54,989 nt of DNA from Spirochaetaceae bacterium (GCA_017453745.1 JAFTEH010000140.1:1-54989), one strand, 5' to 3'. Shown: positions 24,087 through 33,455, counted from the first letter of the stretch. Numbers and translations are program-made. Notes: generated by a model from the letters alone, not told the origin.

Positions 24087-25043
24087 CTATTTGATTTCGG
24101 CTTTTTCGCTAACGCTGCGTATTCGCTCTTCCCATGGGGATTGTACACGATTTACATCAGCCACAACAAAATAGGCTGCAACAATTTTAGAAAACCAACT
24201 TGAATTTTCTGCATCTTTGCGTAAAATGTATGTGCAGTCTTTTCCATCAGTGCTAAAATTTCTACAACCATTGACAGGAGTTCCTGAAGCATCAATCATT
24301 GAGCCGGAATCGCGATAGTATTTTTCACCGGGAACATCAAACCAAAAATATCCATTTTTTATGCGTTTGTCATTTACTGAAAAGTGGATTTCAAGTGTTT
24401 CAGCATCCCTCGTAACGGACTTTATCACAGGGATAGTAAGACAAGCAACGGTATTTTTTCCAGAAGCTACTGGTGTAAGGTACTGTATTTCTTTTTTATC
24501 ATTGTTTTGGCTACTGGTATTTGTTTCAGTGCTACTTTCATTTTGCATGCCATTGATTGTTACATTTTTTGAAACGACAGTGTCATCAGTAAATGTAACT
24601 TCAATGGTCCATTCGCCAAGTGGAATTTTTCCATTTGCACACTGAAGCCGTTTGAGTACTAATTTTTTATCTTTGCTATCCATTTCAAGTATATGGTTAA
24701 TATCTTGTTTTTCAAGAAGCCACATATCCTTAGGGGATGAAATAAAAATTGTTTTAACCGTGCTAAGAGGAATATCTTGCGAAACAGGCATGTGAAATGT
24801 CACAAACAGAGTGCTGTCATTCTTTAACTCGCTCGGCCAAAAACTAGGGGAAATTTGTTCAGCAATCCAAGAAATGTCTCCAAATGTAATATTGCTGATA
24901 GCTATATCGGTATCGGTACTTGCTACATTGGTGGTGTCGCTCGTATTAGTAACGCCAACTTCAACTTGCGCTTCGTTTTTTGGTGTCGATTTGCAGCCAA
25001 AAAGGATATATACACAAAGTACGAGTACTAGTATTTTTTTCAT
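24087..25043 (-). CDS. Lipoprotein of unknown function
   Basis: 318 residues. The signal peptide ends with lipobox ILFGC (Cys17), so it is lipid-anchored. A Thr/Ser/Asp/Asn-rich linker (about 20-48) precedes two beta-rich regions, about 50-165 and 200-318, split by another low-complexity patch (NESSTETNTSSQNNDKKE). No catalytic motif is visible. Strand patterns (LHFSVNDKRIKNGYFWFDVPGEKYY) suggest Ig-like or jelly-roll folds. It has a strong GGAGGAATT Shine-Dalgarno and its own promoter (25072-25099). I do not recognise a family. Confidence 0.78.
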   Translation of the reverse strand: MKKILVLVLCVYILFGCKSTPKNEAQVEVGVTNTSDTTNVASTDTDIAISNITFGDISWIAEQISPSFWPSELKNDSTLFVTFHMPVSQDIPLSTVKTIFISSPKDMWLLEKQDINHILEMDSKDKKLVLKRLQCANGKIPLGEWTIEVTFTDDTVVSKNVTINGMQNESSTETNTSSQNNDKKEIQYLTPVASGKNTVACLTIPVIKSVTRDAETLEIHFSVNDKRIKNGYFWFDVPGEKYYRDSGSMIDASGTPVNGCRNFSTDGKDCTYILRKDAENSSWFSKIVAAYFVVADVNRVQSPWEERIRSVSEKAEIK

Positions 25044-25071
25044 AATTCCTCCAAGTATCTTTCTCCTAAGT

Positions 25072-25099
25072 ATTATATTTTTTTTAGTACTAATGTCTA
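25072..25099 (-). promoter_or_regulatory. Promoter TAGACA-16-TATAAT for unknown lipoprotein
   Basis: Minus strand: -35 TAGACA (25099-25094), 16-nt spacer, perfect -10 TATAAT (25077-25072). A ~23-nt leader carries GGAGG. Confidence 0.65.
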
Positions 25100-25170
25100 C
25101 TTTCCTTTACGATTTTTACTAAAGCACTTTGTCTGCAAATTACCTTGACAATAAAACAGAGTATACTAAA

Positions 25171-25275
25171 AGGAATCTCTAAAACTTCCGGCCTGTCCGC
25201 CCTGCTTATAGCCTGCGGCAGTCATGACAGGCAAGCGATGGATAGGCGGCAGGTAGACAGTTTTTAGAGGTGCCC
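25171..25275. repeat. Dispersed CTCTAAA element, 105-bp form
   Basis: Starts AGGAATCTCTAAAAC and ends GTTTTTAGAGGTGCCC. The interior has CCTGTC/GACAGG and GCCTGC/GGCAGG palindromic pieces ending in GGCAGGTAGACAG, which also occur at 42550-42561. Interior content differs from the other copies while the ends are kept. Confidence 0.65.
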
Positions 25276-25345
25276 TAAATGTATTTGTCATTTTGTGTTG
25301 GTAAAAAGTATAGAAACTGCATTGTCAAGTTATCAGGTTTTGCAT

Positions 25346-27058
25346 TTAAAAGTAGCCTGGGTCATCAAGATAAGCATATAGACCCAAAAAACCGTCTAGG
25401 TACCCTGATTTTCGTCTTTTTGCGTACATTTGAATGTGAAAAATATTAGTTTCCTTGTCAATTTTGGCCGTTTTTAATTCTACATAGTCATTTTTGGCAA
25501 ATCCGAGTTCGTCAGCACTACTACCGCGTAAAATGTCAGTAATTCGGAATGATTTTCCTGAAATAAGTTCAAGTTTCATACCTGTCAAGGGTAGCATGAC
25601 ATTCGACACGACATCCACATCATAGGCTGATTTTCCAGGTAGTTCTGGGCGTCCGTCTAGTTGTACAAACCAACGCTTTGGTTGATATGTTTTTTCTTGT
25701 AACTCAATGAGCCCCTGTTTTTCGATGGAAAGCCCTTCGACCTTGACAATAGTCCCAACACTCAAGTTAAAAAGCATATCTTGAATGTCTTCAATGGATT
25801 TTATTTCTATGCCATTTATTTTAGTGATTATATCCCCTTCTTTCATTGTGCTAAAACTAGAAGGCCCAAATGGTAAAATATAGTCAACAACAACACCATG
25901 CGACACTTGGAGTTGATCTTGTGGTAAAATGGTATGCCCAAAGTTACCGAACCAGGCATGCGAAACTTCGCCCCCAGCAAAAAGAGCAGGTAATGTTGCC
26001 ACTACCAATTCCACAGGAATCGCAAAGTTCAAACCTTCATTTTGCTCTAGTCCTGCAAATACAATCGCTTGAACATTACCGTGCTCGTCAATGAGCGGGC
26101 CTCCAGAATTTCCGTGGTTAATGGCAGCATCAATTTGGAGAACGCTTCCTACAGAGAGCAGTTTTCGGTTTTTAGCTGAAACTATTCCTGAAGTGATAGT
26201 GCGCTCGAGCCCTGCTGGTGAACCAATGGCATACACTCTGCTCCCTAGTTTAATGTCCTTTGTAGAACCAAACTTAAATACAAATTCTGGTTCTAGTTCC
26301 GTTTTCAAAAGAGCAATATCCAAAACGGCATCCCAACCGATAACCTTTGCTGGAATTTTTACAGAAGTATTATCGGGTGTGCGAATGTATACTCGTGAAT
26401 ATCCTTCGTATTTCGGGTCGACATTACTTTGTATTACATGGTAATTGGTAAGCAGGTAGCCTCGTTTGTCGATAAAAAAGGCAGAGCCTATTAGTCTGTC
26501 GGAATAGGCAACCCCATTTTTGATAGTCATGCCACGGTCAACTAAAACAGTTACGGTTCCTTGTAAGGCATTTTCAATGACGGTATTGGAAAGGGAAGTT
26601 GTAAGGGAGCGGTTGTTTTGTATGGTCGTAGCCTGTACCAAGACTTCATTGCCTTCGCGTTGCCAAAAAAGTTGCTGCTGCATCTTTAAGCGCTCAAGGG
26701 TCCAGCCACTGACGAGTTCGCCTGCATGTGTTAAAGATAAAAAGTATCGAATCGCTTCGTCCCAGCGTTGTGCGGTTGTGGCTTCTCCAAAACTTTTGTT
26801 ACAAGCTTGGACTGCTTTTAAGTAAAGCGTGTCAACTTCCGGAAATCCTGTTGTATTTTCCCTTAAAACCAGCGCTTTAGCAAAAGCCTTTAGGGGCGCA
26901 TTTTCAAGGCTTTGTTCGGCAACAGAAATTTCGTATTTTACACTCGTTTCATTGTTATAGTCAATGAGCGTTTGCCTATTTCGTGTTGAAGCACAAGAAA
27001 CATAAAACAAAACTGACGCAATACAGAGTGTGAGTACTTTATTCAATAATCTGGGCAA
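25346..27058 (-). CDS. HtrA/DegP-like trypsin-type serine protease lipoprotein with PDZ domain
   Basis: 570 residues. Lipobox FYVSC (Cys22) marks it as a lipoprotein. After a helical ~140-residue N-terminal part comes a trypsin-like domain with the complete triad: His207 (LLTNYHVIQ), Asp247 (AVLDIALLK) and Ser318 (NHGNSGGPL). A PDZ domain follows at about 385-460 (FGPSSFSTMKEGDIITKINGIEIKSIEDI). The last ~100 residues may be a second, degenerate PDZ. It likely degrades or checks misfolded periplasmic proteins. Its start lies within the end of the upstream TPR gene (20-nt overlap), so the two act together or are at least co-expressed. Confidence 0.87.
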   Translation of the reverse strand: MPRLLNKVLTLCIASVLFYVSCASTRNRQTLIDYNNETSVKYEISVAEQSLENAPLKAFAKALVLRENTTGFPEVDTLYLKAVQACNKSFGEATTAQRWDEAIRYFLSLTHAGELVSGWTLERLKMQQQLFWQREGNEVLVQATTIQNNRSLTTSLSNTVIENALQGTVTVLVDRGMTIKNGVAYSDRLIGSAFFIDKRGYLLTNYHVIQSNVDPKYEGYSRVYIRTPDNTSVKIPAKVIGWDAVLDIALLKTELEPEFVFKFGSTKDIKLGSRVYAIGSPAGLERTITSGIVSAKNRKLLSVGSVLQIDAAINHGNSGGPLIDEHGNVQAIVFAGLEQNEGLNFAIPVELVVATLPALFAGGEVSHAWFGNFGHTILPQDQLQVSHGVVVDYILPFGPSSFSTMKEGDIITKINGIEIKSIEDIQDMLFNLSVGTIVKVEGLSIEKQGLIELQEKTYQPKRWFVQLDGRPELPGKSAYDVDVVSNVMLPLTGMKLELISGKSFRITDILRGSSADELGFAKNDYVELKTAKIDKETNIFHIQMYAKRRKSGYLDGFLGLYAYLDDPGYF

Positions 27059-29051
27059 AGATAACTCCTCCAGATTTTACCGCAAAAATGGTAAATCCGT
27101 TTTTATTTACACTATAAGAAACAACTTCTGCAACGGTTTGGTTAAAGTATTGTTCGATTTCTTGCTCAATATTTTGCGCTTGTGTTGTAGGATATGGGCG
27201 TGTTCCTACCCAATAAAAAGTACTTTTTTCATTGGGGTATAGTGTATCGCTCATCCCTAAGTATGTTACCGAAACTGGTTGTGTTCCGTTGAAACTAACA
27301 TGAACAATTTCTTTTGTAAGCGGGTGAACCCACTGTACCGAAATAGTATTATCGGTTTGCGTATATAAAATTTCCCAAGTTCCGTCTTCATTTTCGTCCC
27401 AATACTTTTGTATAACACCTGTATTAGAATATGTTTCCCTATATTCATACTTTTTATTGCGGTTTATGTCAACCATCACCTGTGCTATATTTCCGTTACG
27501 CTCAAAGTGCTGTTCCGTTTCGTAGTAGCCATCGGCATCGCGGTCTAAAGTTTTTTTTGCAATGCGTCCATTAGTATATTGAGTTCGAGCGATAATGGTA
27601 TCACCTAACATAGTTTGAGAACTAATAGCGACTCCTCTGTTAAGCAAGACACGCTCAATAGTTAATGGGGATTGAGCAAGTAATACATCTACATACACAG
27701 CGGCTTGCAATAGCTCAGTTTGTGTTATGGATTGTTGTACATTATTTTCAGTTATAATATATAGGTTTGAGTAAGCCGCTTGTAAATCAAACAAGTTTAA
27801 CATAAGTGGTTGTAGTAGTATCGGCTTAAAAATGAGGTCTTGTGGACGCATTACATACAAGTCGTTGGCTATTAAAACATTTTTGACTTTCGGATATTCA
27901 TCATATTCAACTACCATGCTATTATGTAAAGTGATATGTGAAGGAATACCAAAATTACATTCTACAGTAATATCAAGCTGCATATCTTGGTTGGTGTCCA
28001 TTAATGCTTTAGTGGGGCGCCCGTTGTCATACATGATGACGGTATTTAAAATACCATCGCCTTCATCATCAAAAATACAATTATTATAGGTGACTATGTT
28101 TTGGGCTATCTGTGCGCGCATACTTGGGTCTTGCACGAGTCGACAGAGTTCCTCAAGGTGTTTCCCAAAAAGCCCTTTTACCCGTGTTTGTTTTTGTGTT
28201 TCTGGCGATAAAAAGAGTGCTGTCATATTAAAAAACTCATCAATAGCGGTTTCTTCTCCAATGAGCCCATAGTTTAGGGAAAGCAAAAGGGCGTAAGAGC
28301 GCACAAACAAGTCTTCGATAGTGTATGTTTTTGTAAATGGGGCATACATTTGCCTAAACACCTTGAGTCGCCGCACTGTTTCGTCAATATCGGTTTCAAA
28401 TGGGCTTAGTAGTACGAGTACTTCTGGGTTGCTTGTTTCCCATACATACGAGCGCGCAATGAATTTTTCGGCGAGGCGTTGGATTGTGGCAGTTTTTGTA
28501 GCATATCGTTCATTCTGCAAAAAGAGTTTCGGAAACCTAAAATCAAAAGCCCACTTGTCAAGTGCTTCGTCTAACAAGGCAAGGGCTTGTGTTTGTTGGT
28601 TAAGTCCATAATAGCAAGAAAGCCGTATATAGTCAATATCGCTTGACTGAAATTGTAAAGTGTCTATAATTGCTAATGCTTCTTCGTATCTTTTTGTGTG
28701 CGCATAGAGTAAAGCACAAAAGACTTTTCCGTCATTGCTGTCATAAAATTCCCAAGTAGTATGCTCGGCACATGCTGTTTCAATATATATAATTTGGCTT
28801 GCGATAGAATAGTCTAACTTTTCGTAGCATCTGGCTATTAAGTATGGAAAGTCGGCAAGATTTGCATTATATGCTGCTCCCAGTTGAGCATATACGAGGG
28901 CAGTCGACCATTGTTCACTGGAAAAAGCATCTTGAGCCTTAGTCAAGCAGTTTTTGGCAGCCACAGTGTTTACTGTATGTATATCGTATACTTGTGCCGA
29001 AATAGAACATATAAGACAAAAATAAAAAAAAGCAATTAGTTTTTTTTTCAT
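27039..29051 (-). CDS. Exported TPR-repeat protein
   Basis: About 670 residues. A signal peptide (MKKKLIAFFYFCLICSISAQ) directs it to the periplasm. The N-terminal ~170 residues contain TPR-like helices (AQDAFSSEQWSTALVYAQLGAAY, YEEALAIIDTLQ, YGLNQQTQALALLDEAL). The C-terminal half is beta-rich with repeats of the kind DRDADGYYETEQHF, DINRNKKYEYRETY and DENEDGTWEILY, which resemble calcium-loop-like units. It shares a 20-nt overlap with the HtrA-like protease and is probably its partner or in its pathway. I start at ATG 29051; ATG 29060 and 29072 are also open. No Shine-Dalgarno; TATACT lies 9 nt upstream. Confidence 0.78.
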   Translation of the reverse strand: MKKKLIAFFYFCLICSISAQVYDIHTVNTVAAKNCLTKAQDAFSSEQWSTALVYAQLGAAYNANLADFPYLIARCYEKLDYSIASQIIYIETACAEHTTWEFYDSNDGKVFCALLYAHTKRYEEALAIIDTLQFQSSDIDYIRLSCYYGLNQQTQALALLDEALDKWAFDFRFPKLFLQNERYATKTATIQRLAEKFIARSYVWETSNPEVLVLLSPFETDIDETVRRLKVFRQMYAPFTKTYTIEDLFVRSYALLLSLNYGLIGEETAIDEFFNMTALFLSPETQKQTRVKGLFGKHLEELCRLVQDPSMRAQIAQNIVTYNNCIFDDEGDGILNTVIMYDNGRPTKALMDTNQDMQLDITVECNFGIPSHITLHNSMVVEYDEYPKVKNVLIANDLYVMRPQDLIFKPILLQPLMLNLFDLQAAYSNLYIITENNVQQSITQTELLQAAVYVDVLLAQSPLTIERVLLNRGVAISSQTMLGDTIIARTQYTNGRIAKKTLDRDADGYYETEQHFERNGNIAQVMVDINRNKKYEYRETYSNTGVIQKYWDENEDGTWEILYTQTDNTISVQWVHPLTKEIVHVSFNGTQPVSVTYLGMSDTLYPNEKSTFYWVGTRPYPTTQAQNIEQEIEQYFNQTVAEVVSYSVNKNGFTIFAVKSGGVIFAQIIE

Positions 29052-29127
29052 GTTTTTCATAGTATAACACATTCAGTTATCGGCACAATGGACTAAAATC
29101 TATATGGCTGTGTGGTCTCCGTGCCAT

Positions 29128-31242
29128 CTAGTTGATTTTTAAATCTTGCACAATCAACTGGGGAAACATATTTCCACCGTAATAGTTTCTGCTAATATTA
29201 TAAACCATATCTATGCTTTTACTAGCCTTAACGCTCTGTAGTAAATCGCCAGAATTCCAAAACATTGCAGGCCATTTTGTATCGCCGCATTTTAGGGTTA
29301 GTTTTAAGTGCTTTTTTTCACCCTTACCAACTATATCGGCATCTTCGACAATGAGTTCCTTTGTCATAAACATGAGTTCAGGGAAACCTTCGCCGAAAGG
29401 TTCAAACGAGTCTACACAGTTAAAAATATCAGGGGTGAGAAAGTGTTTTGGTAATTCGGCATCTATTTCTAAAATAGATGAAGCGTGGGTATTCAATTCA
29501 ATAGATTCACTCGCATCTTTTAGGGCTTTTTTAAATGCTAATAGGTTGTCCTTATGAATGGTGAACCCGGCAGCATAATTATGCCCCCCATAATCAATAA
29601 AAAAGCGTTTCAGAGGAGCGATTAAGTCTAGTATTTGGAAACCGCATACCGAGCGACAAGACCCCACGACTGTGTTGTCTGGCATTTCACACATGACTAT
29701 TGCAGGCACATTAAATAAATTGACCAAGCGACTTGCCAAAATCCCAGAAATGCCTCTGTTTAGTTTGTCGCTTGAAACAACGACGAGTCTTTGGTTATAT
29801 TCATCGAAACTTTGGTAACTTGGCGCCAAGATGATATTCCAGCATGTTTCGCCTAAGTGTTTTCGTTCATCATTCATCTTAAAAAGCTGTTCGACAAGTT
29901 CTGTGCGTTCGCCAATGTTTTTGGCAAGGAGCATTTTTACAGCGAGTTCTGCCTTGCCCATACGCCCTGAAGCGTTTAAGACAGGAGCAAGCAACCAGCC
30001 TATTTCGTGGGTTCTCACTTTTTGGCTTGTAGCACCTTGTCGTGCTAAAATATCGGCAAGGCCCGGGAGGAGTTTTTTATTCATTGCCTCCATACCCAGT
30101 TTCAAAATCATTCGATTTTCATCGTGCAAGGGCATTAAATCTGATATGGTGGACAGGGCAACTAATTGTATTTCTTCAAGTTCTTTTGTATAAAATGTTT
30201 TGTTTGCCTGTTGAATAAAAGTGATAAAAATATTAAAAAAAGCATCTATTTCTGTATTTTTTGTTTCATCGTATTTGCCAATGGTTGAAAAATCTTTCAG
30301 TTTTAGCAGGCTTGATGCTTTCAGTTGTGGAAACATTTTTTCGACAAGCGGTTGTAAGTCACAAAAGGCAAATTCAATGCCTTTTCCAAAAATATGCTCA
30401 AGGAGTTTTTTTTGTTGCCCTTCGTTCCAAACAAAGATTTGTTCGCCTGCTAAAAATGTAGGTAACTTGGTAGAAGAAAAGTCGAGGGCGCCAGGTTGAA
30501 TATGCTCTGTTAAACGGGCTACTTCTACTAAGTTTACTAATTTGCGTATTTCGATAGTGTATGCGTCTGTGATGGGGCGTACATTCAAAAGGCAAATTGA
30601 TGTTTTGTATAATTCAGTTTGGGCAAATCGGAGCGCCAGCACTAATTTCCATGCGACAGCACAACCAGAAATTTCTCGGAGTGGGTAGCCAGAGTTTTCG
30701 AGTTGTGGGTTTATAATGGTAAAGGCATCTGGGATTGTTTCTTGGGGTTTATGGTGGTCGGTGATTATAACATCAATGCCTTTTGAATTGGCATAGTCGA
30801 TTTCGGCTTTGTTTGAAATACCGCAATCGACTGTTATAATCAGCGTGCCATCGTTTTGCGCAAATTCGTCAATCGCTTTTATTGAAAGACCATAGGGCTC
30901 ATCGGCAACGGGTATTTTCCAAGTGGCATCTATTCCGATACTTGAAAGCGCCTCGTACAGAACCGTTGTACTCGTAATTCCGTCGACATCTCGGTCCCCA
31001 AAAATGAGTACTTTTTCGCCTTCATCTTTGGCATGCAAAATTCTATCGACAGCATCTTCCATGTTTTTGAACAGAAAGGGGCTATACAAGTACCGCGAAT
31101 TTGTTTCGAGGCTATACAGTGCTGCTTTTCCCTCAGTTAGATTTCTACGAGCGAGAATAGAAGCAGATAAGGCATCACAACCAAATTTTTGCATTAAAGA
31201 CTTAACTAAATTACTATCAATGTTTTTTTTCTTCCACTGCAT
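29128..31242 (-). CDS. recJ: Single-stranded-DNA-specific exonuclease RecJ with large insert
   Basis: 704 residues. RecJ is a 5'-3' ssDNA exonuclease used in recombination and repair. The DHH-family motifs are present: IFGDRDVDGITS (83-95 region; the usual DYD is DRD), VDCGISN, ITDHHKP (161-166), SGCAVAWKL and the DHHA1 motif GGHNYAAGF (552-560), then the OB-fold part with EPFGEGFPE. Between GCAVAWKL (~193-200) and ALSTISDLMPL (~362) lie about 150 extra residues that most RecJ proteins lack. GAGGT precedes the ATG. It is 15 nt downstream of the nucleoside phosphorylase gene. Confidence 0.92.
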   Translation of the reverse strand: MQWKKKNIDSNLVKSLMQKFGCDALSASILARRNLTEGKAALYSLETNSRYLYSPFLFKNMEDAVDRILHAKDEGEKVLIFGDRDVDGITSTTVLYEALSSIGIDATWKIPVADEPYGLSIKAIDEFAQNDGTLIITVDCGISNKAEIDYANSKGIDVIITDHHKPQETIPDAFTIINPQLENSGYPLREISGCAVAWKLVLALRFAQTELYKTSICLLNVRPITDAYTIEIRKLVNLVEVARLTEHIQPGALDFSSTKLPTFLAGEQIFVWNEGQQKKLLEHIFGKGIEFAFCDLQPLVEKMFPQLKASSLLKLKDFSTIGKYDETKNTEIDAFFNIFITFIQQANKTFYTKELEEIQLVALSTISDLMPLHDENRMILKLGMEAMNKKLLPGLADILARQGATSQKVRTHEIGWLLAPVLNASGRMGKAELAVKMLLAKNIGERTELVEQLFKMNDERKHLGETCWNIILAPSYQSFDEYNQRLVVVSSDKLNRGISGILASRLVNLFNVPAIVMCEMPDNTVVGSCRSVCGFQILDLIAPLKRFFIDYGGHNYAAGFTIHKDNLLAFKKALKDASESIELNTHASSILEIDAELPKHFLTPDIFNCVDSFEPFGEGFPELMFMTKELIVEDADIVGKGEKKHLKLTLKCGDTKWPAMFWNSGDLLQSVKASKSIDMVYNISRNYYGGNMFPQLIVQDLKIN

Positions 31243-31257
31243 GTATACCTCGCTGGT

Positions 31258-32613
31258 CTATATTTTTTCTTCTACGATAGAACCATCTGCATCCGTGTAT
31301 ATCACTTTTAGAATCATTTGTCGTGCCTTAGGTTTTTGGGTACTATAACGGATACTGCTCTCTAAGAGTGGCATTGCATCTTCAAGGCTTTTTGTACTTT
31401 TTCCATACACTTCCATAATGGTTTCGCCTTTTTCAACAAAGGCACCACTTTTTTTATAAAAAATAACACCAGCTTCAGCGCATACTGCATCACTCGTTTT
31501 ATTTCGCCCAACTCCGAGATATATGCCTGCCGTTCCTACTTTCATAGCGTCTATATGTTCTATGTATGCCGATTGCGCTGCCTTTATTTCAGCCTTGTAT
31601 GGTGAGCGCCGAGTATTTCGGTCCTGCATAAGCTTTTGTAGGTTTCCGCCTTGTTGCTCAACATTTTTATAAAAGCATTCGAGCGCTTTTCCAGATGAAA
31701 TGGCATTTTCGGCATGTATTGTTCCTTGTTTTATATCAGTTGCTGCTCCGCCTAAAACAAGCATCCATGACGCAAGTGTAATTGTCAGTTTATACACATC
31801 TTCTGGTGCCTTCCCTTCTAAAAGGCTTATACTTTCTTCTATTTCTAAAAAATTGCCGACTTTTTCGCCGAGCGGTTCGGACATGTCGGTAATAAGGGCT
31901 ACTATTTTTTTGCCCATTTGGGTTCCTGTAGCTACTAAACTTTTGGCTAGTTCTCGGGCTTCTTCTTCGGTTTTCATAAATGCCCCACTTCCACATTTTA
32001 CATCAAAAACGAGCGCATTTGAACCTTCCGCAATTTTTTTGGATAAAATGCTTGAAGTAATGAGCGGTACCGATTCCACTGTTCCGGTAACATCGCGCAA
32101 GGCATATAATAGTTTGTCTGCTGGTACGACTTTTTCAGTCTGCCCAGTCATAGCATAGTTGTTGCTCGCTATAAATGCCTTAAATTCGGCTTCTTCCAAT
32201 GTGGAGCGGTATCCGGTAATGGAATCCAACTTATCTAATGTGCCGCCTGTACTACCGAGTGCGCGCCCACTCATCATAGGGACCTTGACCCCACAGGCAG
32301 CGACAATAGGGGCGAGCGGTATCGAAATTTTATCCCCAACGCCACCAGTGGAATGTTTATCCACACAGGTGCAGTTAAATTCACTTAAATCGAAGCGCTC
32401 GCCTGAATTAAGCATCGTTTCAGTCAATATAGCTGTTTCGACGGGTGTCATTCCATTAAAGTAAATCGCCATGAGCAGGGCCGATACTTGGTATTCTGGT
32501 ATATTACCTTGTACATACTCTGAAATGAAAAACTCAATTTCTTCCTTTGTAAGGGCTTGTGGTGCCGTTGTGCGAAAGCCCCTCTTTTTTAAAATAATAT
32601 CAATAGCTCTCAT
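31258..32613 (-). CDS. Pyrimidine-nucleoside / thymidine phosphorylase
   Basis: 451 residues, within the usual size range. It splits thymidine or uridine with phosphate in nucleoside salvage. The family signature is KHSTGGVGDKISIPLAPIVAACG, followed by MSGRALGSTGGTLDKLDSI. Both phosphate- and nucleoside-binding parts are intact (ALRDVTGTVESVPLITSSILSKKIAEG). The deoA versus pdp assignment cannot be made by eye. It starts a minus-strand unit with recJ and is divergent from the LysM lipoprotein gene. GAGAG lies before the ATG. Confidence 0.94.
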   Translation of the reverse strand: MRAIDIILKKRGFRTTAPQALTKEEIEFFISEYVQGNIPEYQVSALLMAIYFNGMTPVETAILTETMLNSGERFDLSEFNCTCVDKHSTGGVGDKISIPLAPIVAACGVKVPMMSGRALGSTGGTLDKLDSITGYRSTLEEAEFKAFIASNNYAMTGQTEKVVPADKLLYALRDVTGTVESVPLITSSILSKKIAEGSNALVFDVKCGSGAFMKTEEEARELAKSLVATGTQMGKKIVALITDMSEPLGEKVGNFLEIEESISLLEGKAPEDVYKLTITLASWMLVLGGAATDIKQGTIHAENAISSGKALECFYKNVEQQGGNLQKLMQDRNTRRSPYKAEIKAAQSAYIEHIDAMKVGTAGIYLGVGRNKTSDAVCAEAGVIFYKKSGAFVEKGETIMEVYGKSTKSLEDAMPLLESSIRYSTQKPKARQMILKVIYTDADGSIVEEKI

Positions 32614-32711
32614 ATATTTCTCTCACTTATAAATATACTCTTTTTTTAAAAAAAATCACGATTTTTTTTTATAATTCTTAGCATTTTATCGTTTTTATGC
32701 TTTTTATGCTA

Positions 32712-32740
32712 TTGATTTTTTTTTTATATTTTCGTACAAT
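32712..32740 (+). promoter_or_regulatory. Promoter TTGATT-17-TACAAT for LysM lipoprotein
   Basis: -35 TTGATT (32712-32717), 17-nt T-rich spacer, -10 TACAAT (32735-32740). The leader has GGAGG at 32761-32765. Confidence 0.7.
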
Positions 32741-32771
32741 CTAAGCATATTTTTTCCGACGGAGGAATACC

Positions 32772-33284
32772 ATGAAAAACATTTTTAAAATTGCAGTTTT
32801 GACATTTATAAGTGTTTTGTTTATCACATCTTGTGAATCAAAACCAAAACCGCAACCAGAACCAGAACCAACTGTACAAGTTGAAGAGGTCAGTGATGAT
32901 ACCGGCACCACTGTAGAGGCAACAGAAATAACTGTTAAATTTACAGAATATACAGTAAAAGAAGGTGACACATTATCACAAATTGCTGAAAGATTCTATG
33001 GAAGCAAGGATAAGGCTTATTTTTTCCCTATTATCATTGCTTATAGTGCCGATTCAACAATGTCGTTAGATGTTGACAACCTTAAGATAAATATTTCTGA
33101 CCCAGATGTTATCGAACCAGGTACTGTTATCCGTGTTCCAGATTTCGATCAGTTTATGGCTTCACCAACACATGTAGTTGCTGCAAAACTTTTGTTTGAA
33201 CGCATTGCTGTCCAGTATGAAAACAAAGGCAGAACTGGTGTTGCAAAAATGTTGCGTGAAAGAGCACAACGACTTGGCAAATAA
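32772..33284 (+). CDS. LysM-domain lipoprotein
   Basis: 170 residues. Signal peptide with lipobox FITSC (Cys21). A Pro-Lys-Glu linker (KPKPQPEPEPEP, about 24-35) would span the periplasm to peptidoglycan. The LysM domain spans about 58-122 (YTVKEGDTLSQIAERFYG ... GTVIRVPDF), which binds N-acetylglucosamine polymers. A helical C-terminal tail follows. It is probably a peptidoglycan-associated lipoprotein. It has its own promoter and a strong Shine-Dalgarno, and is followed by a repeat element and a bidirectional terminator. Confidence 0.9.
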   Translation: MKNIFKIAVLTFISVLFITSCESKPKPQPEPEPTVQVEEVSDDTGTTVEATEITVKFTEYTVKEGDTLSQIAERFYGSKDKAYFFPIIIAYSADSTMSLDVDNLKINISDPDVIEPGTVIRVPDFDQFMASPTHVVAAKLLFERIAVQYENKGRTGVAKMLRERAQRLGK

Positions 33285-33288
33285 ATAA

Positions 33289-33446
33289 GGGAACCTCTAA
33301 AAACGCATCGAGATGCTTCGCTGCCCTGTCACAGTTTTTAGAGGTGTCTTTGAAAATGCGAGTATTGGAGCCTTGTAATTTCAAGGCTCCAATACTCGGC
33401 GCACTTCATAAAAACTTTTTAAATTTTGAGTTTTTAGAAGTGCCCA
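33289..33446. repeat. Composite dispersed repeat, long form
   Basis: Begins GGGAACCTCTAAAAAC, passes GTTTTTAGAGGTGTC, then TTTGAAAATGCGA and a perfect 17-bp hairpin (33359-33375 / 33382-33398, loop TAATTT). It then runs through GGCGCACTTC and ends GTTTTTAGAAGTGCCC. The copy at 45826-45956 has the same order of parts with a diverged hairpin. Confidence 0.75.
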
Positions 33447-33455
33447 GAAGTCACA

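Larger units (their letters stand above)
25044..25345. other. Intergenic region: promoter and dispersed repeat
   Basis: Holds the promoter of the unknown lipoprotein (25072-25099) and a 105-bp copy of the CTCTAAA repeat family (25171-25275). Nothing gene-like is seen. Confidence 0.6.

Noticed and set aside
24087-24645. Plus-strand open frames opposite the lipoprotein and other minus-strand genes
   Set aside because: They are shadows of confidently identified genes, without Shine-Dalgarno or domain content.
33359-33398. CRISPR-like or tRNA-like structure
   Set aside because: The 17-bp hairpin is single, part of a dispersed repeat shared with 45826-45956, and lacks tRNA features or spaced repeats.
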